A stretch of 55,377 nt of DNA from Flavobacteriales bacterium (GTDB taxonomy: Bacteria > Bacteroidota > Bacteroidia > Flavobacteriales_F > PHOS-HE28): NCBI GenBank assembly GCA_016788285.1, contig JAEUSW010000177.1, positions 1-55,377 of the forward strand, given 5' to 3'. Made by a program: the position numbers and the translations under genes. The notes beneath the pieces were generated by a model. The model had not been told where the DNA came from, made no database searches, and was given only the letters and a program-made list of their open reading frames with translations. Of the stretch, positions 36,200-45,866 are shown piece after piece; positions within the stretch are counted from its first letter, which is position 1; every line of letters starts with the position of its first letter.

Positions 36200-36224
36200 A
36201 AGGCGGCGCTCATCGCGCCGCCTT
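36200..36224 (-). terminator. Terminator of tRNA-Arg
   Basis: A perfect 10-bp stem (AAGGCGGCGC at 36200-36209, GCGCCGCCTT at 36215-36224) with a 5-nt loop, starting 2 nt after the tRNA 3' end and followed on the minus strand by CTTCTTGTG. Confidence 0.85.
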
Positions 36225-36225
36225 G

Positions 36226-36299
36226 TGACCCCGGCAGGACTCGAACCTGCAACCAACAGAACCGGAATCTGTCATTCTATCCAATTGAACTACGGGGCC
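36226..36299 (-). tRNA. tRNA-Arg (anticodon CCG)
   Basis: Complete cloverleaf on the minus strand: acceptor GGCCCCG/CGGGGTC with discriminator A, anticodon stem ACAGA/TCTGT with loop TTCCGGT (anticodon CCG, reads CGG), and T-loop TTCGAGT. CCA is not encoded. A TATCTTTG box lies upstream. Confidence 0.95.
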
Positions 36300-36340
36300 G
36301 GTCCGTTCACGGAACGGGCAGGCCCGGCCGTGAAGCGCGG

Positions 36341-36348
36341 CAAAGATA
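36341..36348 (-). promoter_or_regulatory. -7 box (TATCTTTG) of tRNA-Arg
   Basis: Exact match to TAnnTTTG on the minus strand, about 40 nt before the tRNA 5' end. Divergent from the typA box 32 nt away. Confidence 0.65.
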
Positions 36349-36379
36349 GCGATCCGATGCGCCACCCGTCAGGAAGCCC

Positions 36380-36387
36380 TACCTTTG
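36380..36387 (+). promoter_or_regulatory. -7 box (TACCTTTG) of typA
   Basis: Exact match to TAnnTTTG, 50 nt before the typA ATG, so this gene has a longer leader than its neighbours. Confidence 0.65.
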
Positions 36388-36437
36388 CCGGCCTTTTGCA
36401 CGGCCTTCCAACCCCGCCGCCCGCTGCGGTGCCTCCC

Positions 36438-38255
36438 ATGACCGACCTGCGCAACATCGCCATCATCGCCCACGTGGACCACGGCAAGACCACGCTGGTG
36501 GACAAGATCCTCCACCAATGCCAGCTCTTCCGTGTGAACGAGGAGGTGAAGGACCTGCTGCTGGACAACAACGACCTGGAGCGGGAGCGCGGCATCACGA
36601 TCCTCAGCAAGAACGTGAGCGTGCGCTACAAGGGCACCAAGATCAACATCATCGACACCCCGGGCCACAGCGACTTCGGTGGCGAGGTGGAGCGGGTGCT
36701 GAACATGGCCGACGGCGTGATCCTGCTGGTGGACGCGTTCGAGGGCCCCATGCCGCAGACCCGGTTCGTGCTGGGCAAGGCCATCGAGCTGGGGCTGAAG
36801 CCCGTGGTGGTGATCAACAAGGTGGACAAGCCGAACTGCACGCCCGAGGAGGTGTACGAGGCGGTGTTCGAGCTGATGTTCGCCCTGGACGCCAGTGAGG
36901 ACCAGCTCGACTTCCCGGTGGTGTACGGCAGCAGCAAGCAGGGCTGGATGGGGTCGGACTGGAAGACCCCGACGGAGGACGTGAGCCATCTGCTGGACGT
37001 GATCGTGCAGCATGTGCCGTCACCGCGGCAGGCGGACGGCACCCTGCAGATGCGCATCACCAGCCTTGATTACAGCAGCTTTCAGGGCCGCATCGCCGTG
37101 GGACGCGTGTCGCGCGGTACGGTGAAGGCCGGCCAGCAGGTGACCCTGGTGAAGAACGACGGCACCCAGCAGAAGGGTCAGGTGAAGGAGCTCATGGTGT
37201 TCGAGGGCCTGGGCAAGGAGAAGGTGAAGCACGAGGTGGGCTGCGGCGAGATCGTGGCGGTGATGGGGCTGGAAGGATTCGACATCGGCGACACCATCGC
37301 GGACGCCGAGAATCCGGAGGGGCTGCCGCGCTTCTCGGTGGACGAGCCCACCATGAGCATGCTCTTCACCATCAACAACTCGCCCTTCTTCGGGCGCGAG
37401 GGGCAGTTCGTCACCAGCCGTCACGTGCGCGACCGCCTGTTCAAGGAGATCGAGAAGAACCTGGCCATGCGCATCCAGGAGACCGACAGCCCCGACCGGC
37501 TGCTGGTGTTCGGCCGCGGCATCCTGCACCTCAGCATCCTGGTGGAGACCATGCGCCGCGAAGGCTACGAGTTCCAGTTGGGCCAGCCGCAGGTGCTGTA
37601 CAAGGAGATCGACGGCCAGCGCCACGAGCCGATCGAGCTGCTCACCGTGCAGGTGCCCGAGCCCTTCAGCAGCCGCGTGATCGACCACGTGACGCGCCGC
37701 AAGGGCGAGATCCTGAACATCGAGCAGAAGAGCGACCGCACGGTGCTGGAGTTCAGCATTCCCGCCCGGGGCATCATCGGCCTGCGGAACGTGCTGCTCA
37801 CCGCCACCGAGGGCGAGGCCATCATCGCGCACCGGTTCAAGGGCTACGAGCCGTTCAAAGGCCAGATCGCCACGCCGCGACCCGGCTGCATCGTGAGCGC
37901 GGAGACCGGCACCGCCATCGCCTACGCCATTGACAAGCTGCAGGACCGCGGCAAGTTCTTCATCGAGCCGGGCGAGGAGGTGTACGCCGGCCAGGTGATC
38001 GGCGAGAGCCCCAAGCCCGGGGAGGAGCTCGGCGTGAACGTGATCCGTGTGAAGAAGCTCACCAACATGCGCGCCAGCGGCAGCGACGACAAGGTGAACA
38101 TCGCGCCCGCCGTGAAGTTCAGCCTGGAGGAGTGCATGGAGTACATCGCCGAGGACGAGTACCTGGAGGTGACGCCCAAGAGCCTTCGGATCCGCAAGAT
38201 CCTCCTGGACGAGAACGAGCGGAAGCGCGCGGCGAAGAAGTTGCAGGAGGCGTAA
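36438..38255 (+). CDS. typA: Translational GTPase TypA/BipA
   Basis: Ribosome-associated GTPase involved in large-subunit assembly and growth under stress. The product is 605 residues, the family length. Motifs: P-loop [12 protein letters not shown] (near 12-23), switch I RERGITI, switch [18 protein letters not shown], the base-specificity motif NKVDKPN, then the EF-G-like domains II, III and V and the C-terminal domain specific to TypA ([30 protein letters not shown]). The large open frame upstream of ATG 36438 crosses the tRNA gene and is spurious. Confidence 0.97.
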   Translation: MTDLRNIAIIAHVDHGKTTLVDKILHQCQLFRVNEEVKDLLLDNNDLERERGITILSKNVSVRYKGTKINIIDTPGHSDFGGEVERVLNMADGVILLVDAFEGPMPQTRFVLGKAIELGLKPVVVINKVDKPNCTPEEVYEAVFELMFALDASEDQLDFPVVYGSSKQGWMGSDWKTPTEDVSHLLDVIVQHVPSPRQADGTLQMRITSLDYSSFQGRIAVGRVSRGTVKAGQQVTLVKNDGTQQKGQVKELMVFEGLGKEKVKHEVGCGEIVAVMGLEGFDIGDTIADAENPEGLPRFSVDEPTMSMLFTINNSPFFGREGQFVTSRHVRDRLFKEIEKNLAMRIQETDSPDRLLVFGRGILHLSILVETMRREGYEFQLGQPQVLYKEIDGQRHEPIELLTVQVPEPFSSRVIDHVTRRKGEILNIEQKSDRTVLEFSIPARGIIGLRNVLLTATEGEAIIAHRFKGYEPFKGQIATPRPGCIVSAETGTAIAYAIDKLQDRGKFFIEPGEEVYAGQVIGESPKPGEELGVNVIRVKKLTNMRASGSDDKVNIAPAVKFSLEECMEYIAEDEYLEVTPKSLRIRKILLDENERKRAAKKLQEA

Positions 38256-38332
38256 GCCGTTCGGCCGGAACACGGGCTCGAACGGTCTCGGCCGGGGGCA
38301 ACCGTTGATGGTCCATGCGTCTATCCTGCACC

Positions 38333-39766
38333 ATGCGTTCCATCCTCCCGTTTCTTCTATCCCTTGTTCTGGCGACCGCTTGCGGCAGGGCCGCGGGGCA
38401 GAGCGACTTCGTGTACAGCACCCCCGGTCTCTCCAGGGCCACCATCGGTGCGGACAATGGTGACATCCTGGCGGCCGATGGCAACACGCTCTACCGGCTC
38501 GATGCCAACGGCGGCCTGATCTGGGCCGGCTCCTACACGGCGTTCGAGCGCATCCGCGGGGTCCTTGAGCTATCCGGCGGCGACCTGATCGTGGCCGGCT
38601 CGATGACCGATGCCAACGGGACCGTGGTGGGCCTCATGCGCACCACGTCCGGCGGCACGCCGGTCTGGTGCAGCGCGATCACCACCGACGTGGTCCCCGA
38701 TGCCTTCGGCCTCGACTTCTCCACGACGCTGCGCCGGGCCGGAGCGAACGGGTTCGTGCTGTACGACACGTATGGCAGTGATCGCCGCCTCAGCCTGTTC
38801 ACGGGAAGCGGCGGGGTCGTGTGGAGCCGGCTGTACATCAATGGCAACTTCCTCAAGGGCATCGCCGTGGACGAGGCCCATGGAAAGTTGTTCGCCACCG
38901 ATGGCTCTGACCTCTACCGGTACGACCTGTCCGACGGCCACGAGATCTGGCAGCGTGGCTTGGGTGTGACCGGCACGGCCGTGACCATCGCCTGCAACGG
39001 CGACCGGCTCGGTGTGGGGTACACCGGTCCCGGCGCGGACGCCGCCATCGCCGTGCTCGACACGGCCGGCAACCTGCTGGGCGCGCGCGAATGGGATGAC
39101 CCGTGGACCACCCAGGGCAACAACCGCATCGTGGCTCGGGGCAATGGCTTCACGCTCGCCTCCGGCACGTTCGCGCCGGGCGGCTTCTTCACGATCCTGT
39201 GCTCCGTGGATGCCGCGCTGACCACATCGCACGTGGTCCGCTTGCCCGATGAGACCTTGCATCTGGAGATGGGCATCACGGCGGCGGATGGCGTGCTGTT
39301 GAGCGGAGAGTTCCTGCTCGCCCGGGTGGACCCCCTCGGTCAGGGGGGCTGCATCGATACCTTGGCGTGGACGCCGTTCGATCCCGGTCTGTCCGGGGCG
39401 AGCACCAGCGCGTGCGTCTACTCGCCGTCCGCTCCGGTCCTGGACCAACGCGCACCCGGTCCGCAGGCGGGCTCGGTGCTGCTCACGCCCGTATGTCAGG
39501 CCACGGCGGTGCAGGCAACGGGACGGACGGAGCTGCGGCTCCTGGTCGACCCCGGCGCTGATGGACTGCGTGTGCTGCATCCCCCCGGTACCGCCTCATT
39601 GCGCCTGTTCGACGCGCGAGGTGCGCTGGTCCTGTCCGTTCCGGCGGATCGCAGCGGCAGCAGCCTGCTGGGCACACGTGGACTGGTCAACGGGGTCTAT
39701 GGCATCGCCGCCGAGGATGGTGCCGGCCGGCTCATCGGCACCGTGCGGTGCGCGGTGGCGCGCTAG
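38333..39766 (+). CDS. Secreted beta-propeller-like protein with T9SS-type tail
   Basis: A 477-residue exported protein. The signal peptide (about 1-23) ends at an Ala-Ala-Gly-Gln site; a Cys at about 17 could make it a lipoprotein. The body is built of short beta strands with aspartate/glycine turns (e.g. ILAADGNTLYRLDANGGLIWAGSYT), resembling PQQ-like or other propeller repeats. Its end (LRLLVDPGADGLRVLHPPGTASLRLFDARGALV.. to the C-terminus) looks like a T9SS sorting domain, though diverged. ATG 38333 is preferred over 38315 for the signal peptide. A weak TATCCTGC box lies 3 nt upstream. Confidence 0.72.
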   Translation: MRSILPFLLSLVLATACGRAAGQSDFVYSTPGLSRATIGADNGDILAADGNTLYRLDANGGLIWAGSYTAFERIRGVLELSGGDLIVAGSMTDANGTVVGLMRTTSGGTPVWCSAITTDVVPDAFGLDFSTTLRRAGANGFVLYDTYGSDRRLSLFTGSGGVVWSRLYINGNFLKGIAVDEAHGKLFATDGSDLYRYDLSDGHEIWQRGLGVTGTAVTIACNGDRLGVGYTGPGADAAIAVLDTAGNLLGAREWDDPWTTQGNNRIVARGNGFTLASGTFAPGGFFTILCSVDAALTTSHVVRLPDETLHLEMGITAADGVLLSGEFLLARVDPLGQGGCIDTLAWTPFDPGLSGASTSACVYSPSAPVLDQRAPGPQAGSVLLTPVCQATAVQATGRTELRLLVDPGADGLRVLHPPGTASLRLFDARGALVLSVPADRSGSSLLGTRGLVNGVYGIAAEDGAGRLIGTVRCAVAR

Positions 39767-39878
39767 ACATCAACACCTGGGCCGGGCCATCGATCGGGCC
39801 GCCCCGGTGAGGTCGGTCCCCGTCCGTGGATCCGCGGAGGTGGCTTGAGATGCCGACAGCCGGGCCGACGACGCCTCT

Positions 39879-40901
39879 TCACCGCACGATCCGGACGATC
39901 GACACAGCTTCGTTCGACCGAATGGAGTAGGAGCCTGCGACCAACCGATGCACGGGCAGGACGGTGCGCTCACCCGTGATCCTGGCCTCCATCACCAAGC
40001 GACCGGTGGCATCCCGGATCCGCAGGGGCGTCCCTGCCCAGGATGCATCGGTCACGAGCGTCAGCTCCTCCGCTGCAGGGTTCGGGAATACCGTGAGCCC
40101 GATCACACCGGACGTACGCTCCATGCCCATGCTGCCTTCCAACAGCCAGGCCAGCGCATCCGCGATGTGCGTGCGAAAGAGCGTGTCGCTCGTGTAGTTA
40201 TCGGCCGCATGTCCGAGGGCGGTGTAGAACACCCGCGAGCCGCCCGGAAGCACGCGGTACCAGCTCATGGGGCGGGGTGCATCGTAGCTGTTCACCAGGC
40301 CGTTCGGACCGATGGTCTCCTCCACGCGCAGCACCTCCACGTTGTCCGGGCCGTAGTAGCCGTCCTCCCAGTAGTAGTACTCTTCGTTCTTCGCCCACGG
40401 GTCGGGCAGGTCGGCGGTGCTGGCGTGGGCCCCGATGTGCTGCATGGCGTACAGCGGCGTGCCGCTCACGTGGTTCGGGTTCTGCTGCACGCTGCCGCCG
40501 ATCAGCTCGGCGTAGAAGTCCCAGGTGCCGGTATTGCTGCCGTTGGCCGTGCTGTGGCGGTAGGTGTCGCTGGCGGAATGGATGCCGAGCACATGGCCGC
40601 CGCCGGCCACCCAGGCCTCGAAGTGAGCGCGTTGCTGCGGGTCGAGGATGGCGTCGCCGCTGGTGTTGGCGAAGACGATGGCATCATAGGTGCCGAGCAC
40701 CTGCGGGTCGCTGAAGGGCGCACCGCTGGCATCGTCGTCCACCAGCACGCCCTGGTCCTGCGCGATGCCCTGGAACAGGGAGAAGGACACGGCACGCGTG
40801 CCGTGGTCGAAACCGCTGGTGCGCGTGAAGTGAAGCACGCGGGGTTGGGCCTGCAGCAGCAGCGGCAACGTGAGCAGGGTGGAAGGGAGGAGCGGCTTCA
40901 T
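39879..40901 (-). CDS. ThuA-like domain protein with T9SS sorting domain
   Basis: Exported protein of 340 residues: signal peptide (about 1-18), a ThuA-like class-I-glutamine-amidotransferase-fold domain (about 20-255; FTRTSGFDH near the start, GGGHVLGIHSASDTYRH, then WYRVLPGGSRVFYTALGH), and a C-terminal T9SS sorting domain (VFPNPAAEELTL.. to SIVRIVR). ThuA-like domains are found in glycan-active and trehalose-related proteins; the activity here is unknown. ATG 40901 follows a TAGCTTCG box. The frame is open well upstream but is antisense to the next gene there. Confidence 0.88.
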   Translation of the reverse strand: MKPLLPSTLLTLPLLLQAQPRVLHFTRTSGFDHGTRAVSFSLFQGIAQDQGVLVDDDASGAPFSDPQVLGTYDAIVFANTSGDAILDPQQRAHFEAWVAGGGHVLGIHSASDTYRHSTANGSNTGTWDFYAELIGGSVQQNPNHVSGTPLYAMQHIGAHASTADLPDPWAKNEEYYYWEDGYYGPDNVEVLRVEETIGPNGLVNSYDAPRPMSWYRVLPGGSRVFYTALGHAADNYTSDTLFRTHIADALAWLLEGSMGMERTSGVIGLTVFPNPAAEELTLVTDASWAGTPLRIRDATGRLVMEARITGERTVLPVHRLVAGSYSIRSNEAVSIVRIVR

Positions 40902-40909
40902 CGGTGCAT

Positions 40910-40917
40910 CGAAGCTA
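40910..40917 (-). promoter_or_regulatory. -7 box (TAGCTTCG) of the ThuA-like gene
   Basis: One mismatch to TAnnTTTG on the minus strand, 8 nt before the ATG at 40901. Confidence 0.5.
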
Positions 40918-40994
40918 GGTGATCGAACCTGCGGGCGGTGTGCGTGTACGGGTGCGCAGAACGGATGCCCACGGGCATCGAAACCCCCACGATC

Positions 40995-42350
40995 ATGCAA
41001 CGCAACACCTTCCTTTTCCTGGCCCTGTCGGCCACCGCCGGCATCGTCGTCCTGCTGGCCTCCTTCACCCCACCGCACACGACCTCCCGGAACGCGGACG
41101 CCCATTGTCCGGTGCCAACGCCACCGGCGGAGGAGGCCCCGAAGTGCGTGTTCATGACGGTCTACGAAGGCGCCGGCCTGGACAGCACCTTCGTGCTGCG
41201 CACACCGGAGAAGGTCGTACAGGCCGAGCAGCGCGGTCTGCAATGGCTGGTGAAGGCCCAGGGTGCGGATGGTGGCTATGGCGCGGGCAGCCACGCGCGG
41301 CAGGATGTGATGGACCCGCATGCGGTGAACAGCGACCCGGCCACGACGGCGATGGTCGCCATGGCCATCATGCGCATGGGCAGCACGTTGGACCAGGGTG
41401 CCTACGCCCAGCAGCTCGGGCGCGCGACGGAGTACCTGTTGAAGCAGGTGGAGGGTGCGCCGCGTGATGCGGTGAACATCACACCGCTGCAGGGCACGCA
41501 GATCCAGGCGAAACTGGGCGCGAACATCGATGTGGCCCTGGCGGCGCAGTATCTGAGCAACCTGGTGGCGAGGCTGAACGACCAGCATCCGAAGTGGCTG
41601 CGCTGTATGCGCGCGCTGAACACCTGCGTGGGCATGATCCAGCGCGGGCAGAACGCCGACGGCAGCATGCGCGGCGACGGCTGGGCCGGAGTGCTCCAGA
41701 GCAGTTTCGCCGCCAGCGCGCTGGAGAGCGCCAAGGCCCAGGGTGCGGAGGTGGACGATGAGTCGCTCCGGCTGGCGCGTGACTACCAGAAGAGCAACTT
41801 CGATGCGGGCAAGGGCACCGTGGCCACGGACCGTGCGGCGGGGGTCACCCTCTACGCGGTGAGCGGCAGCACGCGCAACAGCGCGGCCGAGGCCCGCGAG
41901 GTGAACGAGCGGATGGAGCGCGCCAAGCGGGAGGGCAAGGTGGCGGCGGCCGCTCCGGTGAGCGTGGAGACGCTGGAGGATGCGGGCTACAGCCGTACCG
42001 AGGCCGAGCGGATGAACGCGGCCTGGCAGGTGTACGATGCGGCCAAGCAGCAGGCGCAGCGTGAGGACGTCATCAGCGGCTTCGGCAACAACGGGGGCGA
42101 GGAGTTCCTCAGCTTCCTGCAGACCGGTGAGTCGCTGGTGATCGCCAAGGACCAGGGCTGGCGCACCTGGTATCAGCAGACCACGGGCCGCTTGGTGGGC
42201 ATCCAGAACCAGGACGGCAGCTGGAACGGCCACCACTGCATCACCAGCCCGGTGTTCTGCACGGCCACCTCGCTCTTGATCCTCAGCATCAACAACGACA
42301 TCGAGCACCTTCTGGCGCAGGGCGCGGTGAAGTACCGCGGCGGCAACTGA
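40995..42350 (+). CDS. Exported protein with terpenoid-cyclase-like toroid repeats
   Basis: Function unknown. The 451-residue product has an N-terminal hydrophobic signal or anchor (about 5-23) and an alpha-helical body. Two segments look like squalene-hopene-cyclase/prenyltransferase-type toroid repeats: GLQWLVKAQGADGGYGAGSH and, near the C-terminus, GRLVGIQNQDGSWNGHHC (QDGSW is the QW-like motif). The canonical DXDD cyclase motif is not seen, so cyclisation is doubtful. A long charged, Ala-rich helical section (about 245-335) interrupts the repeats. ATG 40995 is chosen for the signal; ATG 40965 is possible. Ends 8 nt from a convergent stop. Confidence 0.72.
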   Translation: MQRNTFLFLALSATAGIVVLLASFTPPHTTSRNADAHCPVPTPPAEEAPKCVFMTVYEGAGLDSTFVLRTPEKVVQAEQRGLQWLVKAQGADGGYGAGSHARQDVMDPHAVNSDPATTAMVAMAIMRMGSTLDQGAYAQQLGRATEYLLKQVEGAPRDAVNITPLQGTQIQAKLGANIDVALAAQYLSNLVARLNDQHPKWLRCMRALNTCVGMIQRGQNADGSMRGDGWAGVLQSSFAASALESAKAQGAEVDDESLRLARDYQKSNFDAGKGTVATDRAAGVTLYAVSGSTRNSAAEAREVNERMERAKREGKVAAAAPVSVETLEDAGYSRTEAERMNAAWQVYDAAKQQAQREDVISGFGNNGGEEFLSFLQTGESLVIAKDQGWRTWYQQTTGRLVGIQNQDGSWNGHHCITSPVFCTATSLLILSINNDIEHLLAQGAVKYRGGN

Positions 42351-42358
42351 ACGCCTGG

Positions 42359-44929
42359 CTAAGGCACCTGCTGGTTCCTCACCGCTGTGGGAAGGGTGCC
42401 GCCGATGTTCTGCAGGATCGGGTCCCGGTCGTTGTGGGCACCGACGTAGCGCACCGAACCGTCCAGGTTGTGGTCCTCGGGGAGATACCCGGGGACCACC
42501 TGCGTGGGGATGAGCCCGCCGATGCGGACCAGCACGGCATCACGGTCGTTCTGGGCGCCCACGTAGCGGAGCGCACCATCCTTGCGTCCATCGCCCGACC
42601 ACATGGTGCGCACCGCGCCACGGTCCTTTCGGGCACCGGACCCCCAAACGGCGGTGGCCGGCAGGCTGAGGTCGATGGCCTTTGCACCGTGGTCGAGCAG
42701 GAGCGGTGCCGCGGTCATGATGCCGAGGTGGTTCCGATGGAGCACGGCGATGTGGTAGCGGCCCATCGGAGCGGTGAACGCCACGGGCGAGATGCCGTCC
42801 ACATCGACGAGGTCCCCGTCCCGCTGGATCAGCACGGAACGTGCCGCCACCACGGTCGTCGGATCGCCCGCGGCACGCAGCTGCATGAAGGCCCAATCCA
42901 CGATGGCGTCAGGGCCGGAGAGGGCAAGCACCGACGGAAGGATGAACGATGGGCTCGGGCCCACCGCCGTGAACAGACCGGCATGCGGCTGGGTGACCGG
43001 GATGAGGCCGGCGGAACGGAGTTGATCGCCCATGAGGCCCGTGCCCGCGTCGTAGGGGCCGTCCAGCAAGGCGCGCACCTGGACCCTCACGGTCCCGGTC
43101 GTTTTCCGGATGTTCATCTGGTCGACCACGGCGCCCGCTGAGCTCAGGAACCGGAGCTGAAGCGAGTCGCCGTGGATGTCCAGGATGAGCGAGCCCCAGT
43201 GGCCCTGCGTGCTCATGTACATCGCGGGGTGGTTGAGGGAGGCACCGCTGGTGCGCTTTCCGCTGACCCCGCACACCGCGTACACCGTTCCGGCATGGGG
43301 CTCGAGGTCCCCTGGTTTCTGATAGGCGCCCGTGAGGTTCGCGTTCCCCGTGGTCCCGTCCTTGAGCATCGTCGATGCGTTCCAGGTCGAGGAGGTGCCG
43401 TAGTGGCCATCGATCAGGAACGAGCGTTCGTACACGTGGCTGTGCCCGCACAGCACCAGGTCGACGCCATGGGCCTCAAGCAGCGGGAGGAAGGTCTGCC
43501 GCATGTCGAACATGATGCCGCCGCTGTCGGAGATGTTGTCACTGTCATGCGAGCCCTTGGTGTACGGTGGATGATGGAAGGCCACGATGATCCAGTCGCT
43601 CCGGAGCTCCGCCTGGACCAGGTCCTGCTGCAGCCACAGCGCCATGGCGCCGGCGGCCGAACGGGACACGCCGTAACTGTCCAGGCAGATGATGTGCACG
43701 TTGCCGATGTCGAAGCTGTAATAGGATTCGGTCCCGGAGGGTACGCCACCGCATTGTCCGCTCGTGGGCGGGGCGAAGAGCGTGTAGTAGGTCCCGGTCT
43801 GCGTGGCCGCGCTCGCCCCGGAGTAATAGTCATGGTTCCCGGGCACGGGCCACAGACAGGTGTTGCGGAGAATGGCGCCGTAGACGCCATTGAAGATGTT
43901 GACCTGGAACTCGGCCTCACGGCCTTGGAGGTACGCGTTGTCGCCCAGCGTCAACCACGCATCGGCCGCACCGTTCGCCCCGGCATAGCCGAGGTAGGCG
44001 TCCCGCACGGCCAGCTGTTCGGCATATCCGGTTCCCTGATCGCCGGTGACCCAGAGGCGGACCGGAGCGGCGACGGTGGGTTCGGCCAATGTGCGGAACC
44101 GGTACGAGGGGTCGCCGGCCGGGGTCAGGTCGGTCGAAGGGGTTCCCACGGCATAGTAATAGGTGGTCGCCTGGGCCAGACCGGTGATCAGGACCTCGTG
44201 GTCAAGCGCGGAGGCCGCCACCACGACCTCCTGGTCCAGCAGGTTGGGTTGAAGCCCGTATCGGACCCTGGATGAACATGGCGAATCGGTCTTCCAAAGC
44301 ACCTTGATGCTCGTGGGTGACGCCTGTTGCAGGTAGGGTTGTCTGTACAGTCCGGGTGTGCCGTCCATGGCGGTGAGCTCCAGGTCGAAGCTGACATCCG
44401 AGGAGGCGGGATCGTCCTGGTGCAGTTCCACGGCGATCGTGTTCGCGCCATTGACGAACGGGCCTGCGGGGATCAGGTGTTCATAGATCCTGGTCTCGTC
44501 GGAGCCCGTGATCCCCGAATAGGAGAACGCGTTGTAGGACTGTGCACCCTGGTTCATGTTGCTGCGCAGCACCTCGGTGCCGTTCACGTACATGATCAGA
44601 CCGTCGTCGCGGATGAACCGCACCCGGAACGCACCGTAGCTCGAACCGTTCGGCACGGAGATCGTCTTGCGGAAGTAGCTCGTCCGGTATTTGGCGCCGG
44701 GATCGGGCCCGTAGGCGATCACGGTGGCCTCATCGCCTTCACCGTATCCCAGTTGGGCGGGTCCGCTGGCCCACGCGGCATCGTTGTATGCGGTCGAGGC
44801 CCACGCGGTTCCCTGGTCCGAACCGTTGTCCAGGTATTTCCATGTCGCACCGAACGGCACGATCACCTGGTCCTGTGCGGCACAGGCGAGCGTGAACAGC
44901 ACGAGGGCGGCGAAGGGGATGGTGCGCAT
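42359..44929 (-). CDS. Secreted metallophosphoesterase (purple acid phosphatase-like)
   Basis: Exported hydrolase of 856 residues. Order: signal peptide (about 1-17), a beta domain (about 20-190), a purple-acid-phosphatase N-terminal fibronectin-like domain (about 195-285), and the calcineurin-like catalytic domain. The dimetal motifs are GDQGTGYAE (Asp297), LGDNAY (Asp330), PGNHDYY (Asn365-His366), AFHHPPY (His452) and GHSHVYER (His496, His498). A beta region follows, and then a C-terminal module in which LRYVGAQNDRDAVLVRIGG and VRYVGAHNDRDPILQNIGG repeat the same motif. No classical T9SS tail is visible. Probably releases phosphate from organic esters outside the cell. A weak TACCTTCC box lies 18 nt upstream. 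Confidence 0.88.
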   Translation of the reverse strand: MRTIPFAALVLFTLACAAQDQVIVPFGATWKYLDNGSDQGTAWASTAYNDAAWASGPAQLGYGEGDEATVIAYGPDPGAKYRTSYFRKTISVPNGSSYGAFRVRFIRDDGLIMYVNGTEVLRSNMNQGAQSYNAFSYSGITGSDETRIYEHLIPAGPFVNGANTIAVELHQDDPASSDVSFDLELTAMDGTPGLYRQPYLQQASPTSIKVLWKTDSPCSSRVRYGLQPNLLDQEVVVAASALDHEVLITGLAQATTYYYAVGTPSTDLTPAGDPSYRFRTLAEPTVAAPVRLWVTGDQGTGYAEQLAVRDAYLGYAGANGAADAWLTLGDNAYLQGREAEFQVNIFNGVYGAILRNTCLWPVPGNHDYYSGASAATQTGTYYTLFAPPTSGQCGGVPSGTESYYSFDIGNVHIICLDSYGVSRSAAGAMALWLQQDLVQAELRSDWIIVAFHHPPYTKGSHDSDNISDSGGIMFDMRQTFLPLLEAHGVDLVLCGHSHVYERSFLIDGHYGTSSTWNASTMLKDGTTGNANLTGAYQKPGDLEPHAGTVYAVCGVSGKRTSGASLNHPAMYMSTQGHWGSLILDIHGDSLQLRFLSSAGAVVDQMNIRKTTGTVRVQVRALLDGPYDAGTGLMGDQLRSAGLIPVTQPHAGLFTAVGPSPSFILPSVLALSGPDAIVDWAFMQLRAAGDPTTVVAARSVLIQRDGDLVDVDGISPVAFTAPMGRYHIAVLHRNHLGIMTAAPLLLDHGAKAIDLSLPATAVWGSGARKDRGAVRTMWSGDGRKDGALRYVGAQNDRDAVLVRIGGLIPTQVVPGYLPEDHNLDGSVRYVGAHNDRDPILQNIGGTLPTAVRNQQVP

Positions 44930-45050
44930 GGGTGTGGTCGTGGACCAGGAAGGTATGGAACACCCATGACAGGCCTTGGCGATGGCGGCCGGACCGATGC
45001 CGGTCAAGGTGCTGACCGCTGATCGCGGTTCAGCGGCTCCGCCATGTACA

Positions 45051-45866
45051 TCATGCAGGTCCAGGGTCCACGGAGCTGGCCGGCGGCACCGTGTCGAAGA
45101 GCACCACATGATGGAACGGATCGCGAATGCCGTTGATGCGGTCCATCAGGGCCTTCCAGACACCGGGCCGTCGCAGGTGGTGGTGAGGACCGGCCGCCTG
45201 CACGTCGCAGAGGGCATGGGCGTGGTAGTTCGCCGCAAGCTGAGGGACACCAAGGGCCGCGTAGTAGGCGGCGGAGCGCGCCGATGCGGCCGCGGCCGCA
45301 TCGGCGTCGGGATAGAGCATCGTGTCCATCACGTGCACTTCGCCGGACGGCGCAAGCGCACGTGCCCGGCGCAGCGTGGCACGGGCGTCGGCGAAGTACT
45401 GGAAGCTGGCTGCGAAGAGCACGACATCGAACCGGAGACCATCGAGCGCGGGATGGAAGAGGTCGGCCAAGGCGAAGCGCGGCCCGTCGCCGAACACCCT
45501 TGCCGCTTGTTGCAGCTCCGGCAGGTGGCGGTCGATGCCGAGCACCGCGTGGCCCTGGCGTGCGAGCAGCGCGGACAGCCAGCCGTTCCCGCAGCCGACA
45601 TCGAGCACCCGGAGCGACCTGCCGGAACGCCCCGGGTGCTCCACCAACCGCTGCGCACTGCGGGCCCGCACTTGCCACTCCGCCCGGTGCGGACGTTCGG
45701 GGGCCTGTGGCAGGCGGCTGACCTGTCGATCGTCCAGGATCCGGCCTTCGCGTGCACGCGCCTCGTTGTAAAGACCTCCGAAGGGGCCGGGCGCTTCCAG
45801 CAGCGCGACCCCACCGGCCATCGGACCGAAGGAAGGGTCGATGTCCATCCGTCGTATGGCGTTCAT
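45051..45866 (-). CDS. Class I SAM-dependent methyltransferase (last gene of radical SAM operon)
   Basis: Predicted methyltransferase of 271 residues. The SAM-binding motif I is RVLDVGCGNGWLSALL (about 86-101) with the acidic residue of motif II in AVLGIDRHLPELQQA. Further motifs include FDVVLFAASFQYFADARATL and a post-motif SGEVHVMD. Substrate unknown. Its ATG (45866) lies inside the stop of the second radical SAM gene (ATGA), so it is translationally coupled to it. Last gene of the five-gene unit; 121 nt separate it from the phosphoesterase upstream region. Confidence 0.85.
   Translation of the reverse strand: MNAIRRMDIDPSFGPMAGGVALLEAPGPFGGLYNEARAREGRILDDRQVSRLPQAPERPHRAEWQVRARSAQRLVEHPGRSGRSLRVLDVGCGNGWLSALLARQGHAVLGIDRHLPELQQAARVFGDGPRFALADLFHPALDGLRFDVVLFAASFQYFADARATLRRARALAPSGEVHVMDTMLYPDADAAAAASARSAAYYAALGVPQLAANYHAHALCDVQAAGPHHHLRRPGVWKALMDRINGIRDPFHHVVLFDTVPPASSVDPGPA

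Noticed and set aside
35955..36437. Upstream extension of typA
   Set aside because: It would translate the S4 gene antisense and the tRNA-Arg gene; TypA proteins start at the equivalent of ATG 36438.
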